Notes under the pieces: generated by a model | What the model was told of the DNA's origin: nothing | The model's input: only the letters and a program-made list of their open reading frames with translations | Databases searched by the model: none | Source: Bacillota bacterium | GTDB taxonomy: Bacteria > Bacillota > Clostridia > Acetivibrionales > DTU013 | DNA: 64,000 nt | Assembly: GCA_023411715.1 (NCBI GenBank) | Contig: JAEYOM010000112.1 | Span: forward strand, 56,567 to 120,566 | Direction of reading: 5' to 3' | Made by a program: the position numbers and the translations under genes | Part shown: piece after piece, positions 26,454 to 35,745 of the stretch | Layout: each line of letters starts with the position of its first letter | Position numbering within the stretch: the first letter of the stretch is position 1

Positions 26454-27431
26454 TCACACTTTTTTCACATACATCCGCCGCAAAACAACGCAGGAAAACA
26501 CAAACAGGACAAGCGAAAAAGCAACGACATAGATCATTGACCCCATATGCTCTGTCGCGGTGCCGTTTTGCAGATACTGCGCGAAGTCCATCAGATCCTT
26601 CTGAGGGATCAGCTTAATGATTTTGTCAAGCACAGAGTTGTTTTTGCTGAACGCGTAAAAGCTGCCCGCCAGAACCGATGTCAGCACTGTTACGGAATTG
26701 CCCAGCATGTTTGCGTTATCGGGCTTTTTAATCAGAGTGTTCAGCAGCAGCGCAAATGAAATACCGAGGAAGGCTAGCGCCGCCATTAGACCGGCGTACT
26801 GCAAAAGCGAAAAGCCGATATTCCAGCCGCAGAGCTTCAAAACGACAAGCAGCAGATATTCCGGCAGAAGCATGGACAGGCAGTAGACGCAGTGCGCTGC
26901 GAGATACCATACAAACGAGGCCGGAGCGGCGGCGATCCGCTGAAGCTGTCCCTGTTCCTTGTCGTCGGCAAAGGCAAACAAATTGAAAAAGGCAATCATA
27001 AGCAGGAACATCATCATAAAGCCAATAATGTTCACGCCAACACCGCGCTCTGTCTGGGAGCCGGATATATCGGCATTGGGATTGTTTAGCAGCATCAGCA
27101 GCGTGTTTTTGAAGTCGTCGTTACGAAGTGTTTCAATCCGATAGTTCCCGTCGCTGTCAACTGTGACATACGCGTCGTACTTCTGCTTGACGAGGTTGGA
27201 AATCGGAGGCTTTTCAGCCATGACGGTCACATCCAGCGCTTTTGAACTCTGGGGCACGACAGATGCGCTCTGCGATATAAAGACAATATGTGCCTTTACC
27301 TGCTGTGTTCCGGTAATGTAGACAGCAAAAACAACGAAACACATCGTGATTACAGTGAAGACGGCTATCGACGCAATACGCGGGATAACACGCAGATAAT
27401 CATTTTTTAGTACATTAAAAAAGGTTTTCAT
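26454..27431 (-). CDS. ABC-2 type exporter permease (second subunit)
   Basis: A 325-aa ABC-2 permease: one N-terminal membrane helix, an extracytoplasmic domain of about 120 residues (40-150), then five helices with FADDKEQGQLQRIAAAPAS before the third. This is the large-loop ABC2_membrane_3 type. Its ATG overlaps the stop of the preceding permease (ATGA), so both are translated together and probably form a heterodimer served by the ATPase at 28187. Confidence 0.88.
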   Translation of the reverse strand: MKTFFNVLKNDYLRVIPRIASIAVFTVITMCFVVFAVYITGTQQVKAHIVFISQSASVVPQSSKALDVTVMAEKPPISNLVKQKYDAYVTVDSDGNYRIETLRNDDFKNTLLMLLNNPNADISGSQTERGVGVNIIGFMMMFLLMIAFFNLFAFADDKEQGQLQRIAAAPASFVWYLAAHCVYCLSMLLPEYLLLVVLKLCGWNIGFSLLQYAGLMAALAFLGISFALLLNTLIKKPDNANMLGNSVTVLTSVLAGSFYAFSKNNSVLDKIIKLIPQKDLMDFAQYLQNGTATEHMGSMIYVVAFSLVLFVFSCVVLRRMYVKKV

Positions 27432-28168
27432 ACGTAATCCTCCGTTCTAAAAAAGAAGCGGCAGCCCAATACGAGCAATACCGAAACGACAGACGCGCCA
27501 ATAAATACAGGCCAGAAGAGCGCGAGGCTGTTGTCACAGGAAATTGCGAAGAAAGCGTCGTTGAGCCATTTGACCGGTGATAGCTTTGAGATAAAGGCAA
27601 GCGCTCCGCCCATTCCGTCGAACGAGAAAAAGGTTCCACCAAGAACACAGAGCACGCTGATTGTTAAGCTCAGCAGAGTGCTGGTGGTTTCCTCGCAGTG
27701 AAAGATACAGCAGAAAAAGGTTCCCAGCGCGGCCGCCGCGAATTCGACAGGCGCCATAAGCAGAATAAAGAATATCGGCTGTATTCCTAATGTGATTTTC
27801 AGAATTGGGCAGAGAACGGCAAGTAATAAAAGATGCAGAATGTAATCAAATACGAAAGATGACAGTATCTTTGAAAAATAGATCGGAAAGCTTCCCGCCG
27901 GGGAATAGATGATCCGGAGATTCGGTCGCTTGATGTCACGTTCCATAAAGCAGTTGGAGGCTGTCATGGCTCCGTTCAGTATCCCATAAATAAGTAGAGT
28001 CACCATATAGTATTGATAGGCATCCTTTATGTCGGCATAATTGCCGCCGGTTAAAAAGCCCATGATCAAAATGAGAAGCGCCGCGAATAAAGTGTTGTAC
28101 CCGACAAGGACAGGATTTTTAAAGAGATTTATCATGTCCATTTTAAAAATTGATGAAAATCGTTGCAT
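27428..28168 (-). CDS. ABC-2 type exporter permease (first subunit)
   Basis: A 246-aa six-helix ABC-2 permease with the loop MERDIKRPNLRIIYSPAGSFPIYFSKIL after TM2 and the late block KLSPVKWLNDAFF. It starts 18 bp after the ATPase stop. Together with the following gene it forms the membrane part of an exporter of unknown substrate. Confidence 0.88.
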   Translation of the reverse strand: MQRFSSIFKMDMINLFKNPVLVGYNTLFAALLILIMGFLTGGNYADIKDAYQYYMVTLLIYGILNGAMTASNCFMERDIKRPNLRIIYSPAGSFPIYFSKILSSFVFDYILHLLLLAVLCPILKITLGIQPIFFILLMAPVEFAAAALGTFFCCIFHCEETTSTLLSLTISVLCVLGGTFFSFDGMGGALAFISKLSPVKWLNDAFFAISCDNSLALFWPVFIGASVVSVLLVLGCRFFFRTEDYV

Positions 28169-28186
28169 TCTTGTTCCTCCTCCCGT

Positions 28187-29125
28187 TCAATCGCGCAGCT
28201 TACGGCCTGTCAGCTTCAAAAAGACCATTTCCAGGCTGGCATTCTCGCTGGTAATATTGCGTATTTTTTCGCCCCGGTTACTGAGCAGGGCAATAATGCG
28301 GTCAAGGTTTTCAATACCCTTGAGCGACGTGATTTCAATGATGCTGCCGTCAATTTTCGCAGCTTTCACACCCTCTACGGAGAAAAAGTCGTCGTGCGAA
28401 ATGCTGCCGTTTTCTTCGACTTCTATGATATACCGTTTTTCGTTCTGGATTTCTTCCTTGAGGCTTTCCTTTGTACCCTCGGCGATGATGGCGCCGTGAT
28501 CCATGATGATGATACGGGACGAGATCACCTCGACTTCTTCCATGTAATGAGTTGTGTAAATCACCGTCATGCCGTTATCGCGAAGCTTTTTTATGGATTC
28601 GAGGATGTAATTGCGGCTTTGCGGGTCGATCCCGACGGTTGGCTCATCCATTATAACCAGTTCAGGGTGATGTGCGATGGCACAGGCAATATTGAGCCGC
28701 CGCTTCATCCCGCCGGAAAACGTCTTGACCTTATCATGCCTGCGGTCGTCAAGTCCCGCAAATACAAGCGCTTCGTCAACCGCCTTTTTTAGCTCATTAC
28801 CATAAAGCCCGTAAAGTGACGCAAAAAAGCTCAGATTACGCTCCGCGCTCAGTTCATCATACAAAGCCACATCCTGCGGTACAATACCCAATGCCTGCTT
28901 GTAGGCACGCAGTTGGCGGCTGATAGGCTTGCCTTTGAATTTGATCTCACCACTGCCGCTGCCGAGTGCAGCGGTGAGAATATTGATCGTCGTGGTTTTC
29001 CCCGCGCCGTTTGGTCCTAGGATGCACAGCACTTCTCCGCGATGTACATCGAAACTGATTTCATTGAGTACTTTGTTTTCCTTGAAGCTTTTTGTCAAAT
29101 GACTGATGCTTAATAGTGTTTCCAT
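28187..29125 (-). CDS. ABC exporter ATP-binding protein
   Basis: A 312-aa ATPase: Walker A GPNGAGKTTT (about residues 37-46), Q-loop VPQDVALYDELSAE, signature FSGGMKRRLNIA, Walker B LVIMDEPTVGID, switch His in YTTHYMEEVE, and the C-terminal DUF4162-like extension. First gene of the exporter operon on this strand; two permeases and the LAL regulator follow. A hairpin upstream separates it from the condensation-like gene. Confidence 0.93.
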   Translation of the reverse strand: METLLSISHLTKSFKENKVLNEISFDVHRGEVLCILGPNGAGKTTTINILTAALGSGSGEIKFKGKPISRQLRAYKQALGIVPQDVALYDELSAERNLSFFASLYGLYGNELKKAVDEALVFAGLDDRRHDKVKTFSGGMKRRLNIACAIAHHPELVIMDEPTVGIDPQSRNYILESIKKLRDNGMTVIYTTHYMEEVEVISSRIIIMDHGAIIAEGTKESLKEEIQNEKRYIIEVEENGSISHDDFFSVEGVKAAKIDGSIIEITSLKGIENLDRIIALLSNRGEKIRNITSENASLEMVFLKLTGRKLRD

Positions 29126-29168
29126 ATAATCATCTCCTGAATCCTATCATAAGGCATCAGCCAAATAA

Positions 29169-29208
29169 AAAAATCAACCATTCGGCTGATTTGAGTGGTT
29201 GATTTTTA
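29169..29208 (-). terminator. Terminator between the condensation-like gene and the ABC operon
   Basis: TAAAAATCAACCA (29168-29180) pairs with TGGTTGATTTTTA (29196-29208), 13 bp with an A/T-rich base that gives U-runs on either strand. In the minus direction it lies 90 bp after the condensation-like gene. Confidence 0.75.
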
Positions 29209-29298
29209 TAAAGGCTTTTTCTGGCTGTAGACGACCATTTGGTTGATCTAATAATACCGAGTCAGTTTAGCATGTTCAATATTTTCTTAAAATAACAG

Positions 29299-30567
29299 TT
29301 ACAGTATCGTCTGCAATTCACGAATTACATCATCCAAAAAATCGGAGATCGTCTTTCTGTCTGAAGTAGTTCCGTACAGATTAACACTGAGGGTCGCCTG
29401 ATTATCGTAAGTGGAAATTGCCATTTGGAAGTAGGAACTATACTTGATGGAACCCGTCATATAAGCTTCTCTGACCTCTGCCGTTCCGAACGAGAGCCGG
29501 TTCTTATCGAGGATACCGATATTGGTAAAAGCAATCGGCGCGTTTGAAAAGCTTTTTTCGAGAATTCCCTTTGCTGTTCTGTAAGGGAGAATGTCGAACA
29601 ACTTTTCGAGCAGTATCAGGCTTTTTAGACAAGCGGTACTGGCTTTTTCCCGATCCATGACCAGTTTTACCCGATCAAGCGTATGCTCGAACGAAGCTCC
29701 CAGTTCATTTTCAATGTCACAGGTAAGATTTGTGATCAAGTTACAAAAACCTTCCGCTTTATGATCGGGGAGATATTTTCGCAGGTCTATGGTGCTAGGG
29801 ATTGCAACAGGCCGTCCAAACAATCTGTTCAAAGCACGTATAAAAGCGGTGAGCATTAAATCGTTTATGGTTGCATGACGGCTCTTTGCATAGGCGATCA
29901 GGCTTGTAAAGGCTTCGCTCGGTATAGTCCGTCTTTCGATGAAAGGATTCGTAAGATCGCCTTTCAGATCGAACTTTGCCGAGTCATGCGTTGACATATC
30001 GTTTTTACTTGTTAAGATTTTTATCCTGTCACGGGCGGAAAAGGCTCTGAGAAGCTGCCCGATTCTGCGGTTACCAGAAACCGGAGGACGAACTGTTGTA
30101 TTATTATGTAGGTCCGTATAGATACTGCATAATAAATAGAGGTATCCTTTGAAACCAGCTGCATCGCACAGCATATGATTCATCAATACTACAAGCATAT
30201 CCTTTCCGCCTTCTCGAAATAGCCCGAATCGGACTTGCGGACCTATGGTTTCATCTAGTGTGGTGTAAAGGAACTTTTCAATGTTTTCAGATGCATTATC
30301 GGTTTCTAAAAACGATATCATTTCATCCATCGAGTAACGAATTTCTTCCCAGCACGGACGTCTGCCTGCATTGTTGAACCTACAGCGGATCAACGGAAAA
30401 GTATCGGCGGAAAGATATACAGATTTTTTCAGAAGGTCGAAGTCTAACATCCCTGAAAATGATGCGACAAAATGAAGCGTGTGGTCGTTGATTTTTTGCT
30501 CTTTAAACAGCAACTGTAAAATGTCCCACGCTTCAACAGGAAACCTCAAGAATTGCTCATCAGCCAT
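29299..30567 (-). CDS. Condensation-domain-like acyltransferase
   Basis: A 422-aa protein of the chloramphenicol acetyltransferase-like/condensation superfamily (PapA, alcohol acetyltransferase and NRPS C-domain relatives). The active-site HHxxxDG motif appears as NHMLCDAAGF (about residues 152-161), so the catalytic second His is kept while the first is Asn. A second family mark is STIDLRKYLPDH. It may transfer an acyl group to an alcohol or amine; no carrier protein or synthetase is nearby. AGAAGGAAC precedes the ATG. It is a monocistronic unit. Confidence 0.72.
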   Translation of the reverse strand: MADEQFLRFPVEAWDILQLLFKEQKINDHTLHFVASFSGMLDFDLLKKSVYLSADTFPLIRCRFNNAGRRPCWEEIRYSMDEMISFLETDNASENIEKFLYTTLDETIGPQVRFGLFREGGKDMLVVLMNHMLCDAAGFKGYLYLLCSIYTDLHNNTTVRPPVSGNRRIGQLLRAFSARDRIKILTSKNDMSTHDSAKFDLKGDLTNPFIERRTIPSEAFTSLIAYAKSRHATINDLMLTAFIRALNRLFGRPVAIPSTIDLRKYLPDHKAEGFCNLITNLTCDIENELGASFEHTLDRVKLVMDREKASTACLKSLILLEKLFDILPYRTAKGILEKSFSNAPIAFTNIGILDKNRLSFGTAEVREAYMTGSIKYSSYFQMAISTYDNQATLSVNLYGTTSDRKTISDFLDDVIRELQTIL

Positions 30568-30748
30568 ATAGCGTTCCTTCTCTCATATCAAATATAGGTT
30601 AAATAATATCATAACCACAGACTGGATACAATTACCAATATGGTTCGCTTTCCGGTTTCAGTTGTCGATGTAAATCGAATAAGCTTCAGAAGATTTTACT
30701 AGCTATGGTTTGAGCCTTTATGGCCTAAATATTTAATAATTTATAAAG

Positions 30749-30880
30749 GTTACCTGCTGCTTTGGCGTACAGACCGTCTATAATACAAGCGGCGTCCATT
30801 CAGTCAATCATGTCGTGGAACTGATGGACAAAAAACTTTACCAAGCAAAGAAGAAAGGCAGAAACAAGGTCGTTATATGA
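30749..30880 (+). pseudogene. GGDEF domain C-terminal fragment
   Basis: The frame encodes VTCCFGVQT then ELMDKKLYQAKKKGRNKVV and a stop, which is the end of a diguanylate cyclase domain (V-T-S-GV ... ADKALYQAKKNGRNQV). There is no start and no active site, so only the tail of a c-di-GMP synthase gene remains. The rest of the 30568-31055 gap has no other recognisable gene. Confidence 0.7.
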
Positions 30881-31002
30881 GTTGCATCCGGAAGACAAAC
30901 GTCAAAAGAATATTTTCAGGCAATCATGACCACCCGCACTTGCCCTGCTTGCCATTTAGCGAAATTGCCAAACTCCACTAATTTTTTTAATCTCGCATAA
31001 AC

Positions 31003-31031
31003 TCGACATATTGTGTCTCGTTTAATAAGAT
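31003..31031 (+). promoter_or_regulatory. Candidate promoter of the WYL regulator gene
   Basis: TCGACA (31003-31008), a 17-bp spacer and TAAGAT (31026-31031), 25 bp before the ATG. GACA-TATTG-TGTC (31005-31017) overlaps the -35 box and could be an autoregulatory site. Confidence 0.5.
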
Positions 31032-31055
31032 GTAGTTAATAAGGATGGTGGGATT

Positions 31056-31970
31056 ATGAAAAGCAATAGAATGTTCGGAATATTATGTAGGCTGTTGGAA
31101 AAGGAAAAAATAACCGCAAAGGAGCTTGCCGAATATTTTGAGGTGTCTGTTCGGACAATACACCGAGATTTATTAGATTTATCAAGTGCCGGATTTCCTG
31201 TAGTAACTCAACAAGGGATAGGTGGGGGAGTATTTCTCTTAGATAATTTTAGATATAACAAAACGGCCTTCAATAAAGATGAAATGAACTTAATTCTTGC
31301 AGGATTGAATAGCTTTACCACTATTGACGATAGTGCAAAAATTAAAACGCTACTTGCAAAACTACGTCTTAATAGCGACAATAAAATGCTCTTAGAAAAT
31401 GATATTGTTATAGACTTTACTACATGGAACTATAACAGCACTTTAATAAAAAAAATTAAGAGTTTAAGAAAAGCTATCGCAACAAAAACACTTGTAGAAA
31501 TGCGGTATTATAGTGGCACAGGATATAGTGAAAGAATGGTAGAGCCTTATAAATTGATATTCAAACAAGAATATTGGTACCTCTTTGGCTTTTGCAGGAA
31601 ACATAACGAATTTAGAATATATAAACTAAGCCGAATAGTTGAAATAAACCTAACTGACATTCATTTTGAAGAACGACAAGATTATGAAATACCAGAGCTA
31701 AAAAGTGACTTTGTTAATTCTTCCGGTCAACTTGTTACGGTACGCATGGACACTACTTATGAGTTTTTCGCAATAGATTTTTTTGGAATAGAGAATATAC
31801 AAAAAGATGATAGCGGAAATATTTTCGTAACTTTTCAAACAGAAGATATAGATTGGGCCATTAGCGTTTTTTCTCAATTCGGGGAAAACGCAGAGATAAT
31901 ATCGCCTGATTATGCGAGAGAGAAAATGAAAGATTTTCTTAAACAGACGGTTAAGCAATATGAAACATGA
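31056..31970 (+). CDS. WYL-domain HTH transcriptional regulator
   Basis: A 304-aa DeoR-type winged helix (about residues 5-55: KEKITAKELAEYFEVSVRTIHRDLLDLSSAGFPV) followed by a WYL domain (about 140-210) and the WCX C-terminal extension. The WYL-type core is EPYKLIFKQEYWYLFGFCRKHNEFRIYKLSRI. WYL regulators respond to nucleic acid or nucleotide-like ligands in the few studied cases. The DUF3795 gene follows 76 bp downstream and may be its target. Confidence 0.9.
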   Translation: MKSNRMFGILCRLLEKEKITAKELAEYFEVSVRTIHRDLLDLSSAGFPVVTQQGIGGGVFLLDNFRYNKTAFNKDEMNLILAGLNSFTTIDDSAKIKTLLAKLRLNSDNKMLLENDIVIDFTTWNYNSTLIKKIKSLRKAIATKTLVEMRYYSGTGYSERMVEPYKLIFKQEYWYLFGFCRKHNEFRIYKLSRIVEINLTDIHFEERQDYEIPELKSDFVNSSGQLVTVRMDTTYEFFAIDFFGIENIQKDDSGNIFVTFQTEDIDWAISVFSQFGENAEIISPDYAREKMKDFLKQTVKQYET

Positions 31971-32046
31971 CAACCTGTTGTCTTATTTTTATATTATGCT
32001 TCATGTGTAAGTGCAATAAGACAAATCGTAGATGGAGGAATAAAAA

Positions 32047-32604
32047 ATGGAATACAATCAAAGGCAATACCCTTTATTTTCGGCCTGTGGTTTGAATTGT
32101 GGTTTATGCCCTCGTTATCAAACAACCGGAGCATCTAAATGTCCCGGTTGTGCAGGAGAAGGTTTTTTGACAAAACATCCTCCATGTGGAGTTTTATCTT
32201 GTTGTCAACGTCATGGCCTTGAATACTGCTATCTATGCGATGAATACCCTTGTAAGAAGTATGAGGGCGCGGATACCTTTGACTCTTTTATCACTCACCG
32301 AAACCAACAAAGGGATTTTGAAAAAGTAAAAAATATCGGACTGGACGCTTATCAGGCTGAACTGAATGAAAATATAGGGATATTGCAGAATTTGCTAAAA
32401 AACTTCGACGATGGACGTATGAAGAACTTTTTCTGCATAGCTGTTAATCTTTTAGGGTTGCATGATGTAAAAGATGTGGTGGAACAAATTACAGGTGAAA
32501 CAAAATTAGATAAACCCATAAAAGAAAAGTCTGCAAATGCTGCACGCCTATTCCAAGCTATGGCAGATGAACGGGATATCATGTTAAAACTTAGAAAGAA
32601 GTAA
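32047..32604 (+). CDS. DUF3795-type Cys-rich protein
   Basis: A 185-aa protein with the N-terminal DUF3795 cysteine pattern (CGLNCGLCPRY, CPGC, CGVLSCC, CYLCDEYPCKKY) and a helical C-terminal half of about 110 residues. It probably binds metal through the Cys cluster; the function is unknown. AGATGGAGG lies before the ATG. Together with the WYL regulator just upstream it may form a small operon. Confidence 0.82.
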   Translation: MEYNQRQYPLFSACGLNCGLCPRYQTTGASKCPGCAGEGFLTKHPPCGVLSCCQRHGLEYCYLCDEYPCKKYEGADTFDSFITHRNQQRDFEKVKNIGLDAYQAELNENIGILQNLLKNFDDGRMKNFFCIAVNLLGLHDVKDVVEQITGETKLDKPIKEKSANAARLFQAMADERDIMLKLRKK

Positions 32605-32744
32605 CGCTATCGTGACGATCAAACAGTGGCTAATATATTTGCCATTTAGTGGCTTTTTTTATTAGCCGCATAGGCAGCAAATAAAAAATACTAAAGATGC
32701 AGAACTCTAAATCTTTCTGCAAGCTTTCTTTAAGCAATGCTAGT

Positions 32745-32830
32745 AGGAGCTTAGATACTCGAACTCTCTAGCTATCGGAATCGATCAGTACGCTCTCCTA
32801 ACTGAATTACGCCTCGATTTAGATTTTTAT
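32745..32830 (-). tRNA. Possible eroded tRNA relic
   Basis: On the minus strand TTCAGTTAGGAGAGC resembles a D-arm and AGAGAGTTCGAGTATCT resembles a T-arm at about the right distance, but the anticodon arm and acceptor stem do not pair. If it is tRNA-derived it is dead. It lies in the 376-bp gap 32605-32980, which otherwise holds only the hairpin below. Confidence 0.3.
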
Positions 32831-32858
32831 CAAGTGTCCGATCTCGTAGGGTATGAAA

Positions 32859-32888
32859 AAACCACAAGGTCATTTGGCCTTGTGGTTT
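32859..32888. repeat. Dispersed hairpin element, copy 2 of 3
   Basis: AAACCACAAGG and CCTTGTGGTTT form a perfect 11-bp stem. The flanks (GTATGAAAAA before, GAAGTTAGGTAAAAAAAGAT after) recur in part at 36616-36690 and 14154-14240. It can act as a terminator on both strands, but conserved flanks suggest a small mobile or recombination-linked repeat. Confidence 0.5.
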
Positions 32889-32980
32889 ATCGTCATTTGA
32901 GAAGTTAGGTAAAAAAAGATACCGGCTAAACTGCTCATAATCTTATTGATAAATTAGAATTTATCACCGGTTATAATTTG

Positions 32981-33643
32981 TCACAGGTATGCAACCCACA
33001 GCACAATCATGGCATCATATAAGCCGTGAATAATAATCAGCGATAGAAGCGTACATCCCTTGAACTTTTCTCTGAGTATGCAATATATAAATCCCATGAT
33101 AGCAGTCAAAAAAACCTGAATCAGATTGCCGCTAAAAATATGAAACAGGCCAAATAGCGCAGAAGATATGATAATCGCAAACCACCTGGAATTTTTGATT
33201 TCAAGCAGTTGGTAAAAAAGATACCCCCGGAACACGAGTTCCTCAGCAAGCGCCACTCCCAAAATTGTATAGAAAAATTCATAGGCAAACTGCCATGCCC
33301 GGGTATAAGAGGTGCTTCCAACCATCTCCTTGAAGCCTAAAAAGATGGGTAAAATGGTAAAAACTGCTGACATTATCAGCGCAAGCAATATACCAATAAG
33401 AATTTGCTTTGGGATTTTTACTTTTGTGAATCCAATATCGCTCAATCTTACTTTTTGCATCAGCATAAGTATGCCCGGTACAAGGAAAAGCAACCACTGC
33501 GTGACAATCATCAGCACCATGCGAGAGACCAAAGAGAATCTCATCAGCAGATATTGATTGAACATCCTGAGTACAAATAAAACTGCGAAAACACCACAAA
33601 CCGCAATAATAAACTGTAATGTTAAGCGTTTTGTTTTTGACAT
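32981..33643 (-). CDS. CPBP family intramembrane metalloprotease
   Basis: A 220-aa membrane protein with the three CPBP (Abi/CAAX-protease-like) motifs: EELVFRGYLFY, FGLFHIFSG and HGLYDAMIV, which supply the catalytic Glu and metal-binding His residues within the membrane. About seven hydrophobic segments. Bacterial members act in peptide maturation, self-immunity or membrane stress; no bacteriocin gene is visible here. AGGGAG four bases before the ATG at 33643 is preferred to the in-frame start at 33730. Confidence 0.87.
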   Translation of the reverse strand: MSKTKRLTLQFIIAVCGVFAVLFVLRMFNQYLLMRFSLVSRMVLMIVTQWLLFLVPGILMLMQKVRLSDIGFTKVKIPKQILIGILLALIMSAVFTILPIFLGFKEMVGSTSYTRAWQFAYEFFYTILGVALAEELVFRGYLFYQLLEIKNSRWFAIIISSALFGLFHIFSGNLIQVFLTAIMGFIYCILREKFKGCTLLSLIIIHGLYDAMIVLWVAYL

Positions 33644-33968
33644 AAATCTCCCTATAAATTCCCCACGTGTTATATGAAAAAAATTTACTGTTATCCTAAA
33701 TTCCCGAACTAAATATTGCGTACAGAGCAAAAACCTTTATTTAAGCCTGGTTCAGAGTGTTTGCATCTACTGTATGTGATAACTTTTTATAACATACAAG
33801 AATTACAATGCCCTGTTTTCAGGTCTTTCGGGCATATGTGGTATTTTCAATGGGAATTTACATCGGGTGTGCACCCCCACAAAACTCGCCTTAAGTTTAT
33901 GACCAACCTTATGATTTGCGTTCTATTCTTATATATCGCTACGCTCGTTCTAAAAGCAAGTACCAGCG

Positions 33969-35276
33969 TCATCTGTCGCGAAGATAATTAATACTTCCGA
34001 TAGCATAAAGCGGCAAATTGATCAGCCAATCCTCTTTTTTATAATCGGCCATGGAAGTTCGCACAGAAATTTTTGGACTGAATTTGTCACGGAATGTTTT
34101 CAAGCTTTTGGATTGCAAATTCACTTCAGCTTTCACTTCCATCGGAATTATTACGTTTCCGTTATCAATAAGAAAATCAATCTCCGCGCTGTTTCTGTCG
34201 TTGGTCCAATAATATGTGTTTAAATCCTTGATTGTTTTCAATTGCTGCAGGACATATTGTTCAGTCAAAGCACCCTTGAATTCTTTAAATAATTCATTCC
34301 CGTCCAGCAAAGTATCCTGACGAAGCCTTACCATACAAGACAATAATCCGACGTCCAATAAAAACAACTTGAAAGCTTTTAAATCCTCATAGGCCTTGAG
34401 CGGGAGATTGGGAGCAGTTACACGGTTTACTTGATGTACAAGGCCGCAATCTGTCAGCCACAGTAATGCCAATTCGTATTCTTTTGCTCTCGCACCTTCT
34501 TTGATGAGGCCATAAATAAACTTTTTGTTCTCCTTTGTAAGCTGCGAAGGAATACTGTTCCAAAGCATTCGGATTCGTGGAACCACTTCATTCGGGGCAT
34601 GCTTTGAAAAATCCTGCTCATAAGCATCCAGTATTCGTGCTTGAATTTCTCTTACCTCGTTAAAATCTTTATTAACCGAGAAATTAAAAACCACTTCAGG
34701 CATGCCGCCCACATAGTAATACTGTTTCAAAAGATCGATATACTCCTGTTTAAAGGTTGTGACCATTGAATAATCTTCTGTATTCAAAAGCTTTGCATAC
34801 TGTTCCCTGCCCATTGCAAGCATGAATTCAGAAAAGGACAGCGGATACAGATCAATAAACTCGACCTTACCGACAGGAAAGGATGTCCCTTGATGCAGAG
34901 CAACACCGAGCAGACTTCCGGCGCAAACAATATGATACTGGGAGGCATTTTCATTGAAGTATTTCAGCGAAGTCAATGCTTTGGGAACCTCTTGAATTTC
35001 ATCAAAAATAAGGAGGGTTTCAGACGGGTCTATCTTATGTCCCGCATACAGCTCCAATCCTGTTATAATTCGCTCTACATTTAAATCTGCTGCAAACAAT
35101 TCATGCATCCGTTGATTGCTGTCGAAGCTGATGTATACATATGCCTTATATGCTTTTGTTCCAAACTCCCTCATAAGCCAGGTCTTTCCGACCTGTCTTG
35201 CTCCACGAATAATCAACGGCTTTCTGCCCTTTTTCTCTTTCCATTTATACAATAGTTCTATCGCTGTACGGTACAT
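33969..35276 (-). CDS. AAA ATPase with DUF4143
   Basis: A 435-aa protein. The N-terminal AAA_14 domain has Walker A GARQVGKTWL (about residues 25-34) and Walker B LLIFDEIQEV; the C-terminal DUF4143 carries a nuclease-like strand arrangement ending in NDRNSAEIDFLIDNGN...PMEVKAE, the usual (D)xExK-like motif. These abundant single-gene ATPases have no established role, although mobile-element or defence links have been proposed. It stands alone. The 238 bp before 33969 shows nothing convincing. Confidence 0.87.
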   Translation of the reverse strand: MYRTAIELLYKWKEKKGRKPLIIRGARQVGKTWLMREFGTKAYKAYVYISFDSNQRMHELFAADLNVERIITGLELYAGHKIDPSETLLIFDEIQEVPKALTSLKYFNENASQYHIVCAGSLLGVALHQGTSFPVGKVEFIDLYPLSFSEFMLAMGREQYAKLLNTEDYSMVTTFKQEYIDLLKQYYYVGGMPEVVFNFSVNKDFNEVREIQARILDAYEQDFSKHAPNEVVPRIRMLWNSIPSQLTKENKKFIYGLIKEGARAKEYELALLWLTDCGLVHQVNRVTAPNLPLKAYEDLKAFKLFLLDVGLLSCMVRLRQDTLLDGNELFKEFKGALTEQYVLQQLKTIKDLNTYYWTNDRNSAEIDFLIDNGNVIIPMEVKAEVNLQSKSLKTFRDKFSPKISVRTSMADYKKEDWLINLPLYAIGSINYLRDR

Positions 35277-35371
35277 AACAAGCCACCTCCTGCCTTTACA
35301 CAGAATAGTATACCAACAAAGCGCAAATAATACAACGACTTTCGGGAAATATACAACACTTTATTCGACGA

Positions 35372-35698
35372 CTATTTGATATGTTGGTTAATGAATGAAT
35401 TTGATTTTAAGCGAGATGCAATTACATTTACAGCTGCATTTGTATAAGTTATACATATAATCTGCTGTCTTCTAGAATTATATTCTTTCCAGTTGTTATC
35501 TTGCAACCAATCGATAACCTTATTAAGTGAGTATGTTTTCCCAGAGCCTACTCCAGCTTCAACTCGAAAATTCTTACCTTTTTTTAGAGCTTCAATTATC
35601 TGATTATCGATTTTATCAGCTTCAATGATGGCCTTATCACGATTTGGCATAGTCTTTTCGTTGAAATCACCCATTTCTAAATCCTCCTTGCTATTCAC
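35372..35698 (-). pseudogene. UvrD/Rep-type helicase, N-terminal fragment
   Basis: About 108 residues carry the start of a superfamily 1 helicase: Walker A GVGSGKTYSL (motif I) and CITYTNAAVNVIASRL (motif Ia). The frame then ends at FINQHIK with TAA, where a full helicase would continue for 400 or more residues. It is the beginning of a deleted gene, next to other mobile-element debris. Similar helicases occur beside OLD-type nucleases in defence loci, but nothing of that remains. Confidence 0.7.
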
Positions 35699-35745
35699 TC
35701 AAAGGCAACAGGCTGTTCATCCAACCAGATAAGGTTTTTTATACT

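Noticed and set aside
33716..33991. A 91-codon frame between the CPBP protease and the DUF4143 ATPase
   Set aside because: It overlaps both neighbouring coding regions on the other strand and lacks a ribosome site; only the last 30 residues look hydrophobic, which is not enough.
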